NCBI RefSeq assembly: GCF_036898465.1
Contig: NZ_JARUMJ010000001.1
Span: forward strand, 4,464,001-4,528,000
Source: Streptomyces sp. B21-105
Lineage (GTDB): Bacteria > Actinomycetota > Actinomycetes > Streptomycetales > Streptomycetaceae
Direction of reading: 5' to 3'
DNA length: 64,000 nucleotides
This document shows, piece by piece, positions 53,091-61,811 of the stretch (position 1 is its first letter; each line of letters starts with the position of its first letter). The translations under genes and the position numbers were made by a program. Below the pieces are notes generated by a model, which did no database searches, had not been told where the DNA came from, and saw only the letters and a list, made by a program, of their open reading frames with translations.

Positions 53091-53900
53091 ATGCGCGTCG
53101 CAATCGACACCCAACCCGGTGGAGCGGCCCCCAACGAAGATTGGGTGGCCTGCACACCGACTCTCGCCATTGTGCTGGACGGACTCAGCACAGCGGGCCT
53201 AGACACCGGATGCCGCCACGGCGTGCCCTGGTATGTGGCGCATCTGGGCAGTCAGCTAATCGCCGGACTGGCAGGGCCGGATACCTCGCTAACAGTTGGG
53301 TTGGCGGGTGCCCTCGAACGAGTGGCGGCGCTGCACCCTGCGTGCGATCTCGACAACCCCGGAACGCCGTCGGCCACGGTGGCGATCCTCCGGGAGCGAC
53401 AGGGTTTTCTTGACCACCTGATCTTGGCTGACTCGCCCATCGTGCTGGAAGGGGCCCGGGAATTTACAGTGCTCACCGACCTGCGGGTGGACGACGTACT
53501 TCCCGAGCTACGGACGGAAGTCGAACGGTACGAGACCCATACAGCGGAGCACCGGGCAGCACTCCGCCGACTCGTCACCGCACAGCGACAGACTCGCAAC
53601 ACTTCCACCGGCTATTGGGTCGCCGCTTCCAGCGCGGAAGCGGCGGCACACGCCGTTGTCGGCAGCACCCCCACCGAGGACGTACGCGCCGCCGCAGTTC
53701 TCTCCGACGGTGTGTCTCGCCTGGTCACGGAGTACGGCATGGCTACCTGGTCGGAAGTCTTCGCAACGCTTCGCGGTGGCGGACCACAAGACCTGATCGC
53801 CGCTGTCCGAAGAGTCGAAGCCAGCGACCCGACCGGGCGACGATGGCCGCGCTACAAGTCCAGCGACGACGCTTCCGTTGCCTTCTGCCAGTGGCGATAA
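53091..53900 (+). CDS. PP2C-like protein phosphatase
   Basis: A 269-residue protein of the PP2C/SpoIIE-like phosphatase fold. It keeps Asp motifs NEDW (about 16-19), IVLDGLST, AVLSDGV and SSDDASVAF, which should bind two metals; spacing of the first motifs is shorter than in classical PP2C. Its partner is the HTH protein 2 nt upstream. It may dephosphorylate a host factor or the partner. ATG 53091. Confidence 0.72.
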   Translation: MRVAIDTQPGGAAPNEDWVACTPTLAIVLDGLSTAGLDTGCRHGVPWYVAHLGSQLIAGLAGPDTSLTVGLAGALERVAALHPACDLDNPGTPSATVAILRERQGFLDHLILADSPIVLEGAREFTVLTDLRVDDVLPELRTEVERYETHTAEHRAALRRLVTAQRQTRNTSTGYWVAASSAEAAAHAVVGSTPTEDVRAAAVLSDGVSRLVTEYGMATWSEVFATLRGGGPQDLIAAVRRVEASDPTGRRWPRYKSSDDASVAFCQWR

Positions 53901-53959
53901 CCGCTGGTCAGTGAGGTCAGCCGTTGTTCCAGCCTGTACCCAGCGCACCAATGGCCGCC

Positions 53960-54050
53960 ACTGGTTGCCGCCGTACGCGCGTCCCTTCTGACCTGCACAC
54001 TGAAACGCGAAGACGTCTCTGTACAGGCAAAATGAAAATCCCACAGCGGA
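53960..54050. repeat. imperfect direct repeat left of DarTG
   Basis: CGTACGCGC-NNN-CCTTCTGA-N-CTGC at about 53967-53995 matches 56032-56060 (24 of 29 positions). A following ACAGGCAAAATGAAAA resembles ACAGGCGAAATGAAGA after the att copy at 56166. These flank the toxin-antitoxin genes and suggest they arrived as a cassette. Confidence 0.5.
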
Positions 54051-54111
54051 GGTTAGGAATCTGACCACATTGACCGGTTTCCCGTCGACCTAACAAGGCA
54101 GGCCGGGTCAA

Positions 54112-55173
54112 TTACAAGAGGCCCACATCGCGCAGACGCTGCCACGCCGTACGGACATGATCCTCCGTGAAGAGGCGCTGCTTGCGGTGATTCCAGCCCC
54201 TAATGCAAGCAGTCACGGATTCGGGGTTAGGTGGAGGCGGCACTAGTTCTTCAGCCGCGAACAGGACAGTACTCAATAGCTCCATGCCGAAAGCATCTTC
54301 GAAGCCAGCCGTTAGCTTTTGGAATCTAGCGGCAATTTCTTCGAATTCCGGATATTTCCTCAGGAAAACTTCGGCATCGTTCACGGAGTCTTTGTTGAGC
54401 TCCAGGATCGCCTGAGCGCCACTAGTTCCGTCACCAAAACCAGTGACGAAATGCCCTTCCATGACCGAAACCGCCCGGTCCAGAATTTGCGAGTACGGGC
54501 CGTATATCCCCTTTTCGAAGTGCAGCATAAGGGGCAGATGCAACTTCTGCAGGAAGTAGGCAACCTTGTGTGCTTCAAGTAGCGATACGCGAGGCTCAAA
54601 TGCCAGCCCCCGCGAAATCCCGCTCTGGATGTAACGGTTGAGTGCAGCGAGGAACGCAGCGCGTTCGCGGGTCATCGCCGGCGGCTTGGTAGCATTTGGC
54701 ATTGACGTGGCGCTCGGGGCCCCTGATGGCTCCCAGACTCGAACTTCCACGCCGGGAATAGTTCCCAATGCTTGACGAATCAGGGGTTCAACATCGCGCC
54801 ACGCTAGCCCGCCATTGCCGCATCCAAGAGGCGGAACAGCAATGGACTTAATTCCCCGTTCAACGATTTCGTCACGCAAGGCAACGAGCCCCGAAGCAAT
54901 ATCTTCGATTCGAGATGGCGCACGCCAATGACGCTTCGTCGGGAAGTTGACGATGAATCGCGGGCCGCTCAGTTGCTTGACCTCGTATACGTGCATGCGG
55001 CCAACAGTGACGTCGCCGCGATCGCAGGACGCTTTATAGTCCTCGAAGTTATCCGGATAGGCTCGCTTGAACTGCAAGGCGATGCCCTTGCCCATGACGC
55101 CCACGGTATTGACCGTGTTAACAAGGGCATCGACATCCGCAAGAAGCAGGTTGCCGGTGCCGCGCGTGATCAT
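54112..55173 (-). CDS. darG: DarG-like antitoxin (macrodomain, DNA ADP-ribosylglycohydrolase)
   Basis: A 353-residue protein. The macrodomain (1-155) has VDALVNTVNTVGVMGKGIALQF, PPLGCGNGGL and other ADP-ribose-binding loops; it should remove ADP-ribose from DNA thymidine. The C-terminal domain (about 165-353; AHKVAYFLQKL, YGPYSQIL) is the DarG part that binds and neutralizes DarT. AAGGA precedes ATG 55173. It lies 39 nt downstream of darT on the same strand. Confidence 0.92.
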   Translation of the reverse strand: MITRGTGNLLLADVDALVNTVNTVGVMGKGIALQFKRAYPDNFEDYKASCDRGDVTVGRMHVYEVKQLSGPRFIVNFPTKRHWRAPSRIEDIASGLVALRDEIVERGIKSIAVPPLGCGNGGLAWRDVEPLIRQALGTIPGVEVRVWEPSGAPSATSMPNATKPPAMTRERAAFLAALNRYIQSGISRGLAFEPRVSLLEAHKVAYFLQKLHLPLMLHFEKGIYGPYSQILDRAVSVMEGHFVTGFGDGTSGAQAILELNKDSVNDAEVFLRKYPEFEEIAARFQKLTAGFEDAFGMELLSTVLFAAEELVPPPPNPESVTACIRGWNHRKQRLFTEDHVRTAWQRLRDVGLL

Positions 55174-55212
55174 CGCTGTCCTTCCCTGAAGGGTTCGTTC
55201 GTTACCGCTAGG

Positions 55213-55851
55213 TCAGTAGTACCACTCACGTCTGACACTCACCGGAATCTCGGCGCCTGCCTCCCCGAACAGGCGTCGCACCTGCTCAGCATGATCTTGA
55301 TCGTAGGTGGCAGCCTCATGCAGGGCAGTCACGGGAAGGTGCTCGTGCACCAGCAGCTCTGCCATGCGGCGGCGCATACGATCACCATCATCAACAGTGT
55401 TCGCCCAGTACCTTGCCCCCATAATCTCCCAGTCAACGACGCTTGGCATCATGCTCAGGTCGGTGAAGTGGTGAGTGATCTCATTCGCGCAATTGCCATC
55501 GCTGAACACGTACGGCCTTCCGGATGCCATGACAGCCTCCACGGACGTGACCAGGTAGACGAGGGGAACCTGCCCGTCTTGGTATGTGGACACGCCGCCT
55601 CGGCTGATCACATAGAGCATGGGCGATCTCGGGGCGAAGTAGAACGGAACATAATCGGCAGGGCACCCGTGGGGCGGAACGGTTATGCGTCGTGTTCGCC
55701 GTTCGGCCTTGACGTCTCTGTCCCCGCACTCCACCGGCACGCCACCCCGGCCCTGCATGACGTTGTCCGAGACCAACTGCTTGTCGGACAGGATGTCTGG
55801 CAGGTGGCGCACGTGCGTGAAGTGAAACAGCCGCCGTTCCCCAACGTTCAT
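55213..55851 (-). CDS. darT: DarT-like toxin (DNA thymidine ADP-ribosyltransferase)
   Basis: A 212-residue protein of the DUF4433/DarT family that attaches ADP-ribose from NAD to thymidines in single-stranded DNA and blocks replication. It has the N-terminal FHFTHVRHLPDIL, YVPFYFAPRSPMLYVI and GNCANEITHHF, whose Glu is the expected catalytic residue. Start ATG 55851 is chosen to match family length; in-frame codons upstream are not conserved. DarTG systems stop phage replication, so this is probable defence cargo. Confidence 0.9.
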   Translation of the reverse strand: MNVGERRLFHFTHVRHLPDILSDKQLVSDNVMQGRGGVPVECGDRDVKAERRTRRITVPPHGCPADYVPFYFAPRSPMLYVISRGGVSTYQDGQVPLVYLVTSVEAVMASGRPYVFSDGNCANEITHHFTDLSMMPSVVDWEIMGARYWANTVDDGDRMRRRMAELLVHEHLPVTALHEAATYDQDHAEQVRRLFGEAGAEIPVSVRREWYY

Positions 55852-55975
55852 CACAAGACCTGAGTAGACCACAGTCGCGGATGTTGCCGGGAGCCGTCGC
55901 ACCGTCAGCCAGCTGCTACAGCAACGGGCTTGAGGGCTCTCCGGGGCGAAGTTCATGGGCGTCGTCACCTCGACT

Positions 55976-56013
55976 CAGCGCTGCTCCTTGTCCTGGTCTT
56001 TGTCCAGTACGCC
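55976..56013 (-). pseudogene. relic of an integrase C terminus
   Basis: Minus-strand codons read ...VLDKDQDKEQR-stop, very like the end of the intact integrase (...VDKNQDNEV-stop). The fragment lies 90 nt from the att copy at 56104, exactly where an integrase gene of another element would end. No other part of an integrase is present. Confidence 0.55.
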
Positions 56014-56103
56014 AAGAGCCTCCACGGTTCACCGTCGTACGCGCACTCCTTCTGATCTGCCCCGCGAACCCCTACGAACGCCCCTGTACGACCGCGCGGA
56101 CAG

Positions 56104-56157
56104 TTGGAAAGCGTGTTGGGTTCACACCCTCACGAGTTCGAATCTCGTATCCTCCGC
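56104..56157 (+). repeat. att copy 2
   Basis: A 54-nt copy of the tRNA-Ser 3' part, lacking the 5' half of the tRNA. It differs from copy 3 at one position and from tRNA-Ser at four, all in the variable arm. It marks the right end of the AICE and left end of the second element. Confidence 0.93.
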
Positions 56158-56180
56158 AGCCGCCTGAACAGGCGAAATGA

Positions 56181-56210
56181 AGAGCCGAGCCGCAATTGCG
56201 GCTCGGCTCT
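56181..56210. terminator. 30-bp perfect palindrome after att copy 2
   Basis: AGAGCCGAGCCGCA / TGCGGCTCGGCTCT forms a perfect hairpin starting 24 nt beyond the att core, as a tRNA terminator would. It is the counterpart of the GAAGGG hairpin next to the resident tRNA-Ser and was presumably brought by an element. Confidence 0.75.
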
Positions 56211-56222
56211 TCGGTGTGCGTC

Positions 56223-56243
56223 GGTTGCAGTTTTGGTTGCGTT
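56223..56243 (+). repeat. candidate integrase arm site, left
   Basis: Two GGTTGC hexamers 6 nt apart, repeated with 19/21 identity at 62795-62815. Both lie inside the second element near its att borders, as arm-type sites for a tyrosine integrase would. Confidence 0.6.
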
Positions 56244-56336
56244 ACAGGCGACATCCAGGACATCTCGACAAACAGGCAGGCACCCGCCCCCGCGACCCCC
56301 GGCGGGCAGTCGGCATCAACCTGCACTGCGGAGGAC

Positions 56337-56618
56337 CTATGGAACTTGGCGGTAGATGTCGCGGCGATTGCCGACGGCCAGGACCCACACGAGCAGTTGG
56401 CCGTCCTCAACGGTGTAGACAACGCGGTAGTCGCCGACCCTGAGCCGCCAGCGGGCGCTGTGCCCCTGGAGGGCTTTGATGTCGAAGGAGGCGGTGTCGC
56501 CGGCGTCCAGCGCCTTCTGGAGTTCGGCGAGGCGGTACAGGATGCGCAGGGCTTCCGGGCGCGGGACCTTGAGCATGTCCCGCTGAGCGTGCGGCGTGAA
56601 GCGCGTGACGTACCCCAT
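56337..56618 (-). CDS. RelE/ParE-family toxin
   Basis: A 93-residue toxin, probably a ribosome-dependent mRNA interferase. The core WRLRVGDYRVVYTVEDGQLLVWVLAVGNRRDIYR holds the conserved Arg/Tyr positions of RelE. ATG 56618 follows the antitoxin stop codon by 4 nt, so the pair is cotranscribed. Confidence 0.9.
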   Translation of the reverse strand: MGYVTRFTPHAQRDMLKVPRPEALRILYRLAELQKALDAGDTASFDIKALQGHSARWRLRVGDYRVVYTVEDGQLLVWVLAVGNRRDIYRQVP

Positions 56619-56622
56619 GAGG

Positions 56623-56904
56623 TCAGTCCTGATGGGCGCGCAGCAGGGCGGCCATCTCTTCGAGCGAGACCGACCCCTCCGCACCTTCGGACTCGGCTTC
56701 GTCGGCCAGTTGGTTGAGCCACGCCTCCTCGGCGTTCTCCGCGATCTCACGCAGGCGCTGGTACTCCTGGATGTCGATCACGACGGCTTCCTGCTTGCCA
56801 CGCCGAGTAATGATCGTCGGGGTTTCCTCCCGTCGAGCACGATCGATGACGTCAGCGAGGTGACTGCGGACATCCGCCATGGATTCGATCACCGGTTCAC
56901 TCAT
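56623..56904 (-). CDS. Phd/YefM-family antitoxin
   Basis: A 93-residue antitoxin that binds the RelE toxin and its own promoter. Its N-terminal fold is SMADVRSHLADVIDRARREETPTIITRRGKQEAVVIDIQEYQRL; the acidic C terminus should wrap the toxin. ATG 56904 has no Shine-Dalgarno sequence. An in-frame ATG at 56928 is possible, and translation may be leaderless. Confidence 0.9.
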   Translation of the reverse strand: MSEPVIESMADVRSHLADVIDRARREETPTIITRRGKQEAVVIDIQEYQRLREIAENAEEAWLNQLADEAESEGAEGSVSLEEMAALLRAHQD

Positions 56905-56931
56905 GTCATGAATGTAGCAGATGTACATGAC
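56905..56931. promoter_or_regulatory. toxin-antitoxin autoregulatory operator
   Basis: GTCATG-N15-CATGAC inverted repeat directly upstream of the antitoxin start, enclosing ATGTAGCAGATGTA. Phd-type antitoxins bind such sites to repress their own operon. Confidence 0.6.
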
Positions 56932-57191
56932 CGCTCGGAGGGTGCGGGGAGGCCGCGGCGACATCGATCTCCGCGGCGTTCTCATCCGCCTCTCGAACAC
57001 GAGGTGACCCGCGACGCTTCGCCGCCCGGCACTCCACGACGACTCGGCCGCCGATCAGGAACTGCGAAACAAGTCGCTGCGTAGAGCAATGTCTGCGAAT
57101 CATTGTGTGCAGATCGCAAACACCGGCCGAGAAAACCACTGGTCGTACGGTGCCCGGCCGAGATCAGTAGCCGTTTGCACCACGCCACGTG

Positions 57192-59522
57192 TTACGGCCT
57201 CGGCTCAACTCCGGCCTCGCCGGAAAGGTTCCATGTCGAGGCCAGCCAGGTCAGGTCGGCTCCGGCCTGGTGGCGGGTCGCCCGCTCGCGCGAAAACAGT
57301 TCCTCGGTCTTCGTCAGCACCAGCGTGTACGGGCGTCCCTGCCGCCTGGTCTGATGGTCCACGGGCAACTCGGCCGTGTCGATCCTGCTGTGCACGTGCC
57401 GCCGCCCGTCCTTCGCCAGCGGCCACTCCAGTGTCCGCCGCGAGCGGGAGCCGAGAAACGTGCCCAGGGTGCCACACAGCTCGCAGCCGCACCCGGTCCA
57501 CGCCACCGACCAGTCATCCGGGGCGCGCGGCGCCCGTCGCACAAGTGCGCCGAGCCGGTCCCCGCACTCCCGTGCCACCGCTCCGAGCCCCGCCGCCCGG
57601 GGCTCGCCCTCCTTCTGTTCCTGCGCCGCGTGGCGCAGCATCGGCAGCAGGCACTCAAGCACTGTGTCCGGGCGGGTGCGCAGCGCTGCCAGGATGCGGC
57701 CGCGCAGCTGCGTGTCGGCCGCTTCCAGGATGCGCAGCAGCGGCAGGCTCAGCCGCTCCAACCGCACGCGACGGATCTCGGCCGACCCGGTTTCGGCCCA
57801 CAGCGGCAGCTCACCGTCCACCTGGGCCCAGACCCCGGTCAACAGCAGCTCCGCGACCGCCGGACTCCGGGCGGAGCGCAGCGCCGCACACAGCTGGGGA
57901 AGCCGCTCGGTCCAGTCGTACTGGTGTTCCTCGAAGCGATTCTGCGCGCCGCCGAACCAGCCCTCGGTGACCTGGCCCAGCCACGGGACGCCGTACCGCT
58001 TCGCCACCGCGGCCAGGTCGTCCGCGTGTTCCGGAGTGAGGGCGTCGATCCGGAACGGATGAAGGAGCATCGCGGCGGTTCCGGGCGTCTGGAGGCCCTC
58101 GGCCACCCGCAGCGCGCTCCCCAGCTGTCCGGGCTGTACACCACTGCCCTTCCAGAACGGCGCGAGGGACTCGGCCGCGGCGCGGGCGCCGTCCCGGTCG
58201 CCCTTGGTGACTCGGGCCTGCAGTTCCTCCAGTGCCCACCGCGATCCGGCCTCGCCGCGCGCCGCGAAGGCCCGCTCTCGTGGCCACACCACGACCGCGG
58301 CCCGCCGGTACCAACGGTCCAGCGTGTTGCCGTAGTTGCCCATGTAGCCCTCGTACTGGGAGTCATAGGGCTTCAGGTCCGCACTCGGGGTACTGGCGCA
58401 GCTCTCGTAGTCGCGGACGTACAGCGAGATCTGCTCGCCGCCGGCGCCGTCCGGACCGGTCCACCAGCCGAGGGTGATCTCGTCGTCGATCAGCTCGCCG
58501 AGCTCGTAGTCCTCGTCGGCACCCGCGCCGTCGACCGCAGTTACTTCCTCTCCCTCTTCGTCCTCCTCTTCGTAGCCGTAGTCGTCCCAGGGGTCGTACC
58601 CGGCCGGAGTGGCGTCCCAGGTCTCCTTCACCTCGGCGAGGGCGAGTACCGTCTCGCACCCCGCCTGGGCGGCCGCGGCGCGCAGCAGCGCGGCACGCTC
58701 CGCGTCGGCGCCCTTGAGCCGGTCCCAGCCGAGACCCCGCTGGGTGTACTCGTGATCGAGCAGGTAGACAAGACGACGGGGCGGAGCGAGGGCCCGGCCG
58801 CCGTGGCGCGGCCTGGCCGGTGCGTTGAAGTGTTGCTCCAGGCAGTGCGCCATGTCGTCGAGCGGGCCGGACTCCCGTTCCGGGGCCCCTCGCTCGGCCA
58901 GCAGGTTGAACGTGAGGGTCACCCGGTAGCCGCTCCTGACCGGTGTCACCTCGTGCGGGCAGTCGGTGTAGAAGGCCACCAGGCTCAGCTCCGTCTTCGA
59001 CGCACGGTAGGTCCGGCTCTGCCCGGCGTGCCCGATGACCAGCTCGCCGCCGGTGTGTGCCGAGGGCAGCGACAGCACCAGCGTGCCCACCATGGCGTCG
59101 TCCTTCTCCGAGTCCTGGTGGGGGAGGAAGAACTGCCCCTTGCCGTACACGAGGAGCGCGTGCGGCTCGGCCCACAGCCGGGTCGACGCCGGTAGCCCGA
59201 GCTCGTCGCGGAAGTACTCCAGCGCGCCGTCGAGCAACGTCGGCCAGGACCGGCCGCCCAGCGTGACCTGGTCCGGCGGGATCTGCCAGGTGTCGCGCAC
59301 ATTGCTGTCGCTCAGGGTGTCCTCCCCCCGGCCGAACAGTGCCGGACGCGCCACCGCGATCAGCTTCTTCACCTGCGGCGCGCGCAGCGGCAGACGCACT
59401 GGTCCGACCCCGGCCACCTCAAGGCCGACGCCGTCCGCCGGTGCTTCGAGCCGGGCGCTGAACTCCGCCGCCTTCGACCCGCCAAGCAGCACGCCCAGCC
59501 GCTCCCTCGCGCTTTTGGCCAT
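57192..59522 (-). CDS. large 2OG-Fe(II) oxygenase
   Basis: A 776-residue protein. The N-terminal 210 residues form a prolyl-4-hydroxylase-like double-stranded beta helix with iron ligands His135, Asp137 (HQDSEK) and His190 (CPHEV), and Arg200 (SGYRVTLTFNL) for 2-oxoglutarate. The remaining 550 residues are unassigned: an acidic tract (about 325-355), helical segments, and a late CGCELCG Cys cluster that may bind zinc. Substrate unknown. GGGAGG precedes ATG 59522. It is divergent from an HTH gene, so the two may share a regulatory region. Confidence 0.82.
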   Translation of the reverse strand: MAKSARERLGVLLGGSKAAEFSARLEAPADGVGLEVAGVGPVRLPLRAPQVKKLIAVARPALFGRGEDTLSDSNVRDTWQIPPDQVTLGGRSWPTLLDGALEYFRDELGLPASTRLWAEPHALLVYGKGQFFLPHQDSEKDDAMVGTLVLSLPSAHTGGELVIGHAGQSRTYRASKTELSLVAFYTDCPHEVTPVRSGYRVTLTFNLLAERGAPERESGPLDDMAHCLEQHFNAPARPRHGGRALAPPRRLVYLLDHEYTQRGLGWDRLKGADAERAALLRAAAAQAGCETVLALAEVKETWDATPAGYDPWDDYGYEEEDEEGEEVTAVDGAGADEDYELGELIDDEITLGWWTGPDGAGGEQISLYVRDYESCASTPSADLKPYDSQYEGYMGNYGNTLDRWYRRAAVVVWPRERAFAARGEAGSRWALEELQARVTKGDRDGARAAAESLAPFWKGSGVQPGQLGSALRVAEGLQTPGTAAMLLHPFRIDALTPEHADDLAAVAKRYGVPWLGQVTEGWFGGAQNRFEEHQYDWTERLPQLCAALRSARSPAVAELLLTGVWAQVDGELPLWAETGSAEIRRVRLERLSLPLLRILEAADTQLRGRILAALRTRPDTVLECLLPMLRHAAQEQKEGEPRAAGLGAVARECGDRLGALVRRAPRAPDDWSVAWTGCGCELCGTLGTFLGSRSRRTLEWPLAKDGRRHVHSRIDTAELPVDHQTRRQGRPYTLVLTKTEELFSRERATRHQAGADLTWLASTWNLSGEAGVEPRP

Positions 59523-59757
59523 CACTCCGTCCTCCCTGTTCCCGCGGCCGTGTCGCCCCGACCCGACTCTACGGAGCAGCGGGACCGCGGATGGCCGTCT
59601 CACCCGTATGGGAACGCCTTCACCCCGCCCCCGCACGGACGGGCGGCCGGGAAACACCCGGCTCGGGCCCGCGTGCCCACGTACGCCCCCCATCCGGGGA
59701 CAACGGGAACAGCCAACCCCCGCACCTGACGCCCCGGCGCTGCGGAACAATGGCCCC

Positions 59758-60486
59758 GTGAACGACGACAACGCGCAACTGCTGTCCCAGGTACGGTCGT
59801 TGCGGGAGAAGGGCAGCGGGCCGAAGCAGATCGCGCGGGCCCTCGGACTGAAACCGGCCCGGGCGAGTGCGCTGGTGCGCCAGGTGGCCCACGAACAGCA
59901 GAGCGGGGCCGCGCCGACCGCGCGCCCGGTGGTGGGATGCTGGGTGAGCGTCGGCTGGAGCACCGGCCTGGAGCTGTCTGGGGCCCCCGACTGGGTGCGT
60001 GCCGACGCCGAGAGCGCCGGGGATCCCGAGGTTGCCGGTTTCGCCCAGGTCCTGATCGCCCGACAGGAGCGTGCCAGCCGGGTCACCGTCTGCGGGTTCC
60101 TCGTCGACGTCTACTGCCTCGGTGTCAAGGACACCGTCGGCCCGCAGGTGATGGGCGGAGGATCGCTGGACGCCTACGTACGTGACTACTACCGGGCGTT
60201 CGACCAACCGCCGCTGCGGATCGGCCTGGAGCAGGCGCAGAGCATCGTGCACGGTGGTGTGGCCTACGCCCGCACCCTCGGCTTCGAGCCCGCGCCGGAC
60301 TTCGCGCAGGTCTCGGTACACCTCGGCGAGCCCGGCCCGGCCGCCCCGCGGATCGGCTTCGGTCGCCAGGGGAAGCCGTTCTACATCAACGGCCCGCGCG
60401 ACGACGCCCGGAAGATCGTACGCACGCTGGAGCGCACCTGCGGCGCGGGCAACTATGACTACGTCGTGGGAACGGGGCCCCTGTGA
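59758..60486 (+). CDS. helix-turn-helix protein, unknown C-terminal domain
   Basis: A 242-residue protein. N-terminal residues 8-46 form an HTH (QVRSLREKGSGPKQIARALGLKPARASALVRQV). The C-terminal domain contains VCGFLVDVYCLGVKDT, EQAQSIVHGGVAYARTLGFEPAPDF and IGFGRQGKPFYINGP; I have seen this architecture in other actinobacterial proteins but know no function. GTG 59758. It overlaps the next gene by 4 nt. Confidence 0.72.
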   Translation: MNDDNAQLLSQVRSLREKGSGPKQIARALGLKPARASALVRQVAHEQQSGAAPTARPVVGCWVSVGWSTGLELSGAPDWVRADAESAGDPEVAGFAQVLIARQERASRVTVCGFLVDVYCLGVKDTVGPQVMGGGSLDAYVRDYYRAFDQPPLRIGLEQAQSIVHGGVAYARTLGFEPAPDFAQVSVHLGEPGPAAPRIGFGRQGKPFYINGPRDDARKIVRTLERTCGAGNYDYVVGTGPL

Positions 60487-61811
60487 TCAGCGACCACGAC
60501 GAGCGTGACGAGCGTCAGGTACGCCCGACCGAGCACGAGGCGCAGGCCAGCCTGAAGGCGGTGCTTCAGCTGTGCGCGGCGGGCCGACTGCGCTGCAGTG
60601 AGAAGACACTCCGCCCGTCCGCGGCGACGGTCAAGGCGGTCGCGGAAGCGCTCAGCGGCGGCGACTTCTACGCCGCGGAACCGATCGCGGCCTTCGCCTG
60701 GCCACTGCTGCTCCAGGCCGGCGGACTCGCCGAGCTCGCCTCCGGAAAGCTCGTGCTGACCGCACGTGGCAGGTCAGCGCTGACCAAGCCGGCACACGAC
60801 ACGCTCGCCCTGCTATGGCGGCGCTGGCTCAGCCGCGGCGTGATCGACGAGTTCTCCCGCGTCGAAGCGATCAAGGGCCAGCGCGCGGCGAACGTCCTCA
60901 CCGCCGTCAAGCCGCGCCGGGCCCAGGTCGGCGCGGCCCTGGCCGCCTGTGCACCCGGTGAGTGGACCGACGTCGACACACTCTTCCGCACCATGCGCAA
61001 GGCCGGTCACGATCCCGGGATCGCCCGCACCGAGCGCGCCCTGTGGAAGCTCTATCTGGAAGACCCCGAACACGGCAGCCTCGGCTACGACGGGTTCCAC
61101 AACTGGGAACTCCTCCAGGGCCGCTACACCCTCGCCGTGCTCTTCGAGTACGCCGCGGTCCTCGGCCTGATCGACGTGGACTACCGGCCGCCGGTGGGCG
61201 CCCGCGACGACTACCGCGACAACTGGGGCGCCGACTGGACCGACTGCATCAGCCGCTACGACGGCCTCCTCGCCCTCCGCCTCAACCCGCTCGGCGCCTA
61301 CGCCACCGAGCAGACCGCCACCTACCTCCCCACCCCCGCACCGGCCGACACCGCCCCGAAGGGCACTGGCGGCCTGAAGGTACTCCCCAACCACGACGTG
61401 GTGGCCCTCGACGGACTCGCCCCCGCCGAGACCCTCCTCCTCGACGCCTTCGCCGAGCGCACCGGCGACCGCGTGTGGACCCTGACCCCCGCCTCGCTGC
61501 TCACCGCCGTCGACGCGGGCCGCGATCTCGCCGAACTCCGCCACCACCTGAACGCCGCCACCACCGTTCCCCTCCCACAGACGGTCACCACGCTCCTGGC
61601 CGACGCCGCCCGCCGCGTCGGCCAGGTCCGCGACACCGGGCCGATGCACCTCATCGAATGCGCGGACGCCGCCGTCGCGGCCCTCCTCGCCACCGACCGC
61701 CGCACCCGCACCCACTGCACCCGCCTCGGCGAACGCCACCTCGCCGTCCCCCTCGACAAGCTCCCCGCCTTCCGCAAGTCCGCCCTCGCCCAGGGCTACC
61801 CCGTCGGCTGA
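60483..61811 (+). CDS. XPB/Ssl2-like helicase-associated protein
   Basis: A 442-residue protein related to the helicase C-terminal-associated (Helicase_C_3, XPB N-terminal-like) domain: LKVLPNHDVVALDGLAPAETLLLDAFAERTG and SLLTAVDAGRDLAELRHHL. Winged helices are likely in the N-terminal half. There is no helicase motor, so it may work with another protein or DNA. The GTG at 60483 is coupled to the upstream stop codon (GTGA). Confidence 0.72.
   Translation: MISDHDERDERQVRPTEHEAQASLKAVLQLCAAGRLRCSEKTLRPSAATVKAVAEALSGGDFYAAEPIAAFAWPLLLQAGGLAELASGKLVLTARGRSALTKPAHDTLALLWRRWLSRGVIDEFSRVEAIKGQRAANVLTAVKPRRAQVGAALAACAPGEWTDVDTLFRTMRKAGHDPGIARTERALWKLYLEDPEHGSLGYDGFHNWELLQGRYTLAVLFEYAAVLGLIDVDYRPPVGARDDYRDNWGADWTDCISRYDGLLALRLNPLGAYATEQTATYLPTPAPADTAPKGTGGLKVLPNHDVVALDGLAPAETLLLDAFAERTGDRVWTLTPASLLTAVDAGRDLAELRHHLNAATTVPLPQTVTTLLADAARRVGQVRDTGPMHLIECADAAVAALLATDRRTRTHCTRLGERHLAVPLDKLPAFRKSALAQGYPVG

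Larger units (their letters stand above)
40097..56157. mobile_element. actinomycete integrative and conjugative element (AICE)
   Basis: A ~16-kb element lies between tRNA-Ser and an att repeat. From left to right it has integrase, excisionase, a DUF3987 replication protein, a primase-polymerase, a C5 methyltransferase, the TraB translocase with Spd-like membrane genes, then cargo on the right. All backbone genes run on the minus strand. This is the standard AICE plan (pSAM2/SLP1-like), moving double-stranded DNA between mycelia through one FtsK-like protein. The usual KorSA/Pra regulators are not recognized. The right border is the att copy at 56104-56157. Confidence 0.9.
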
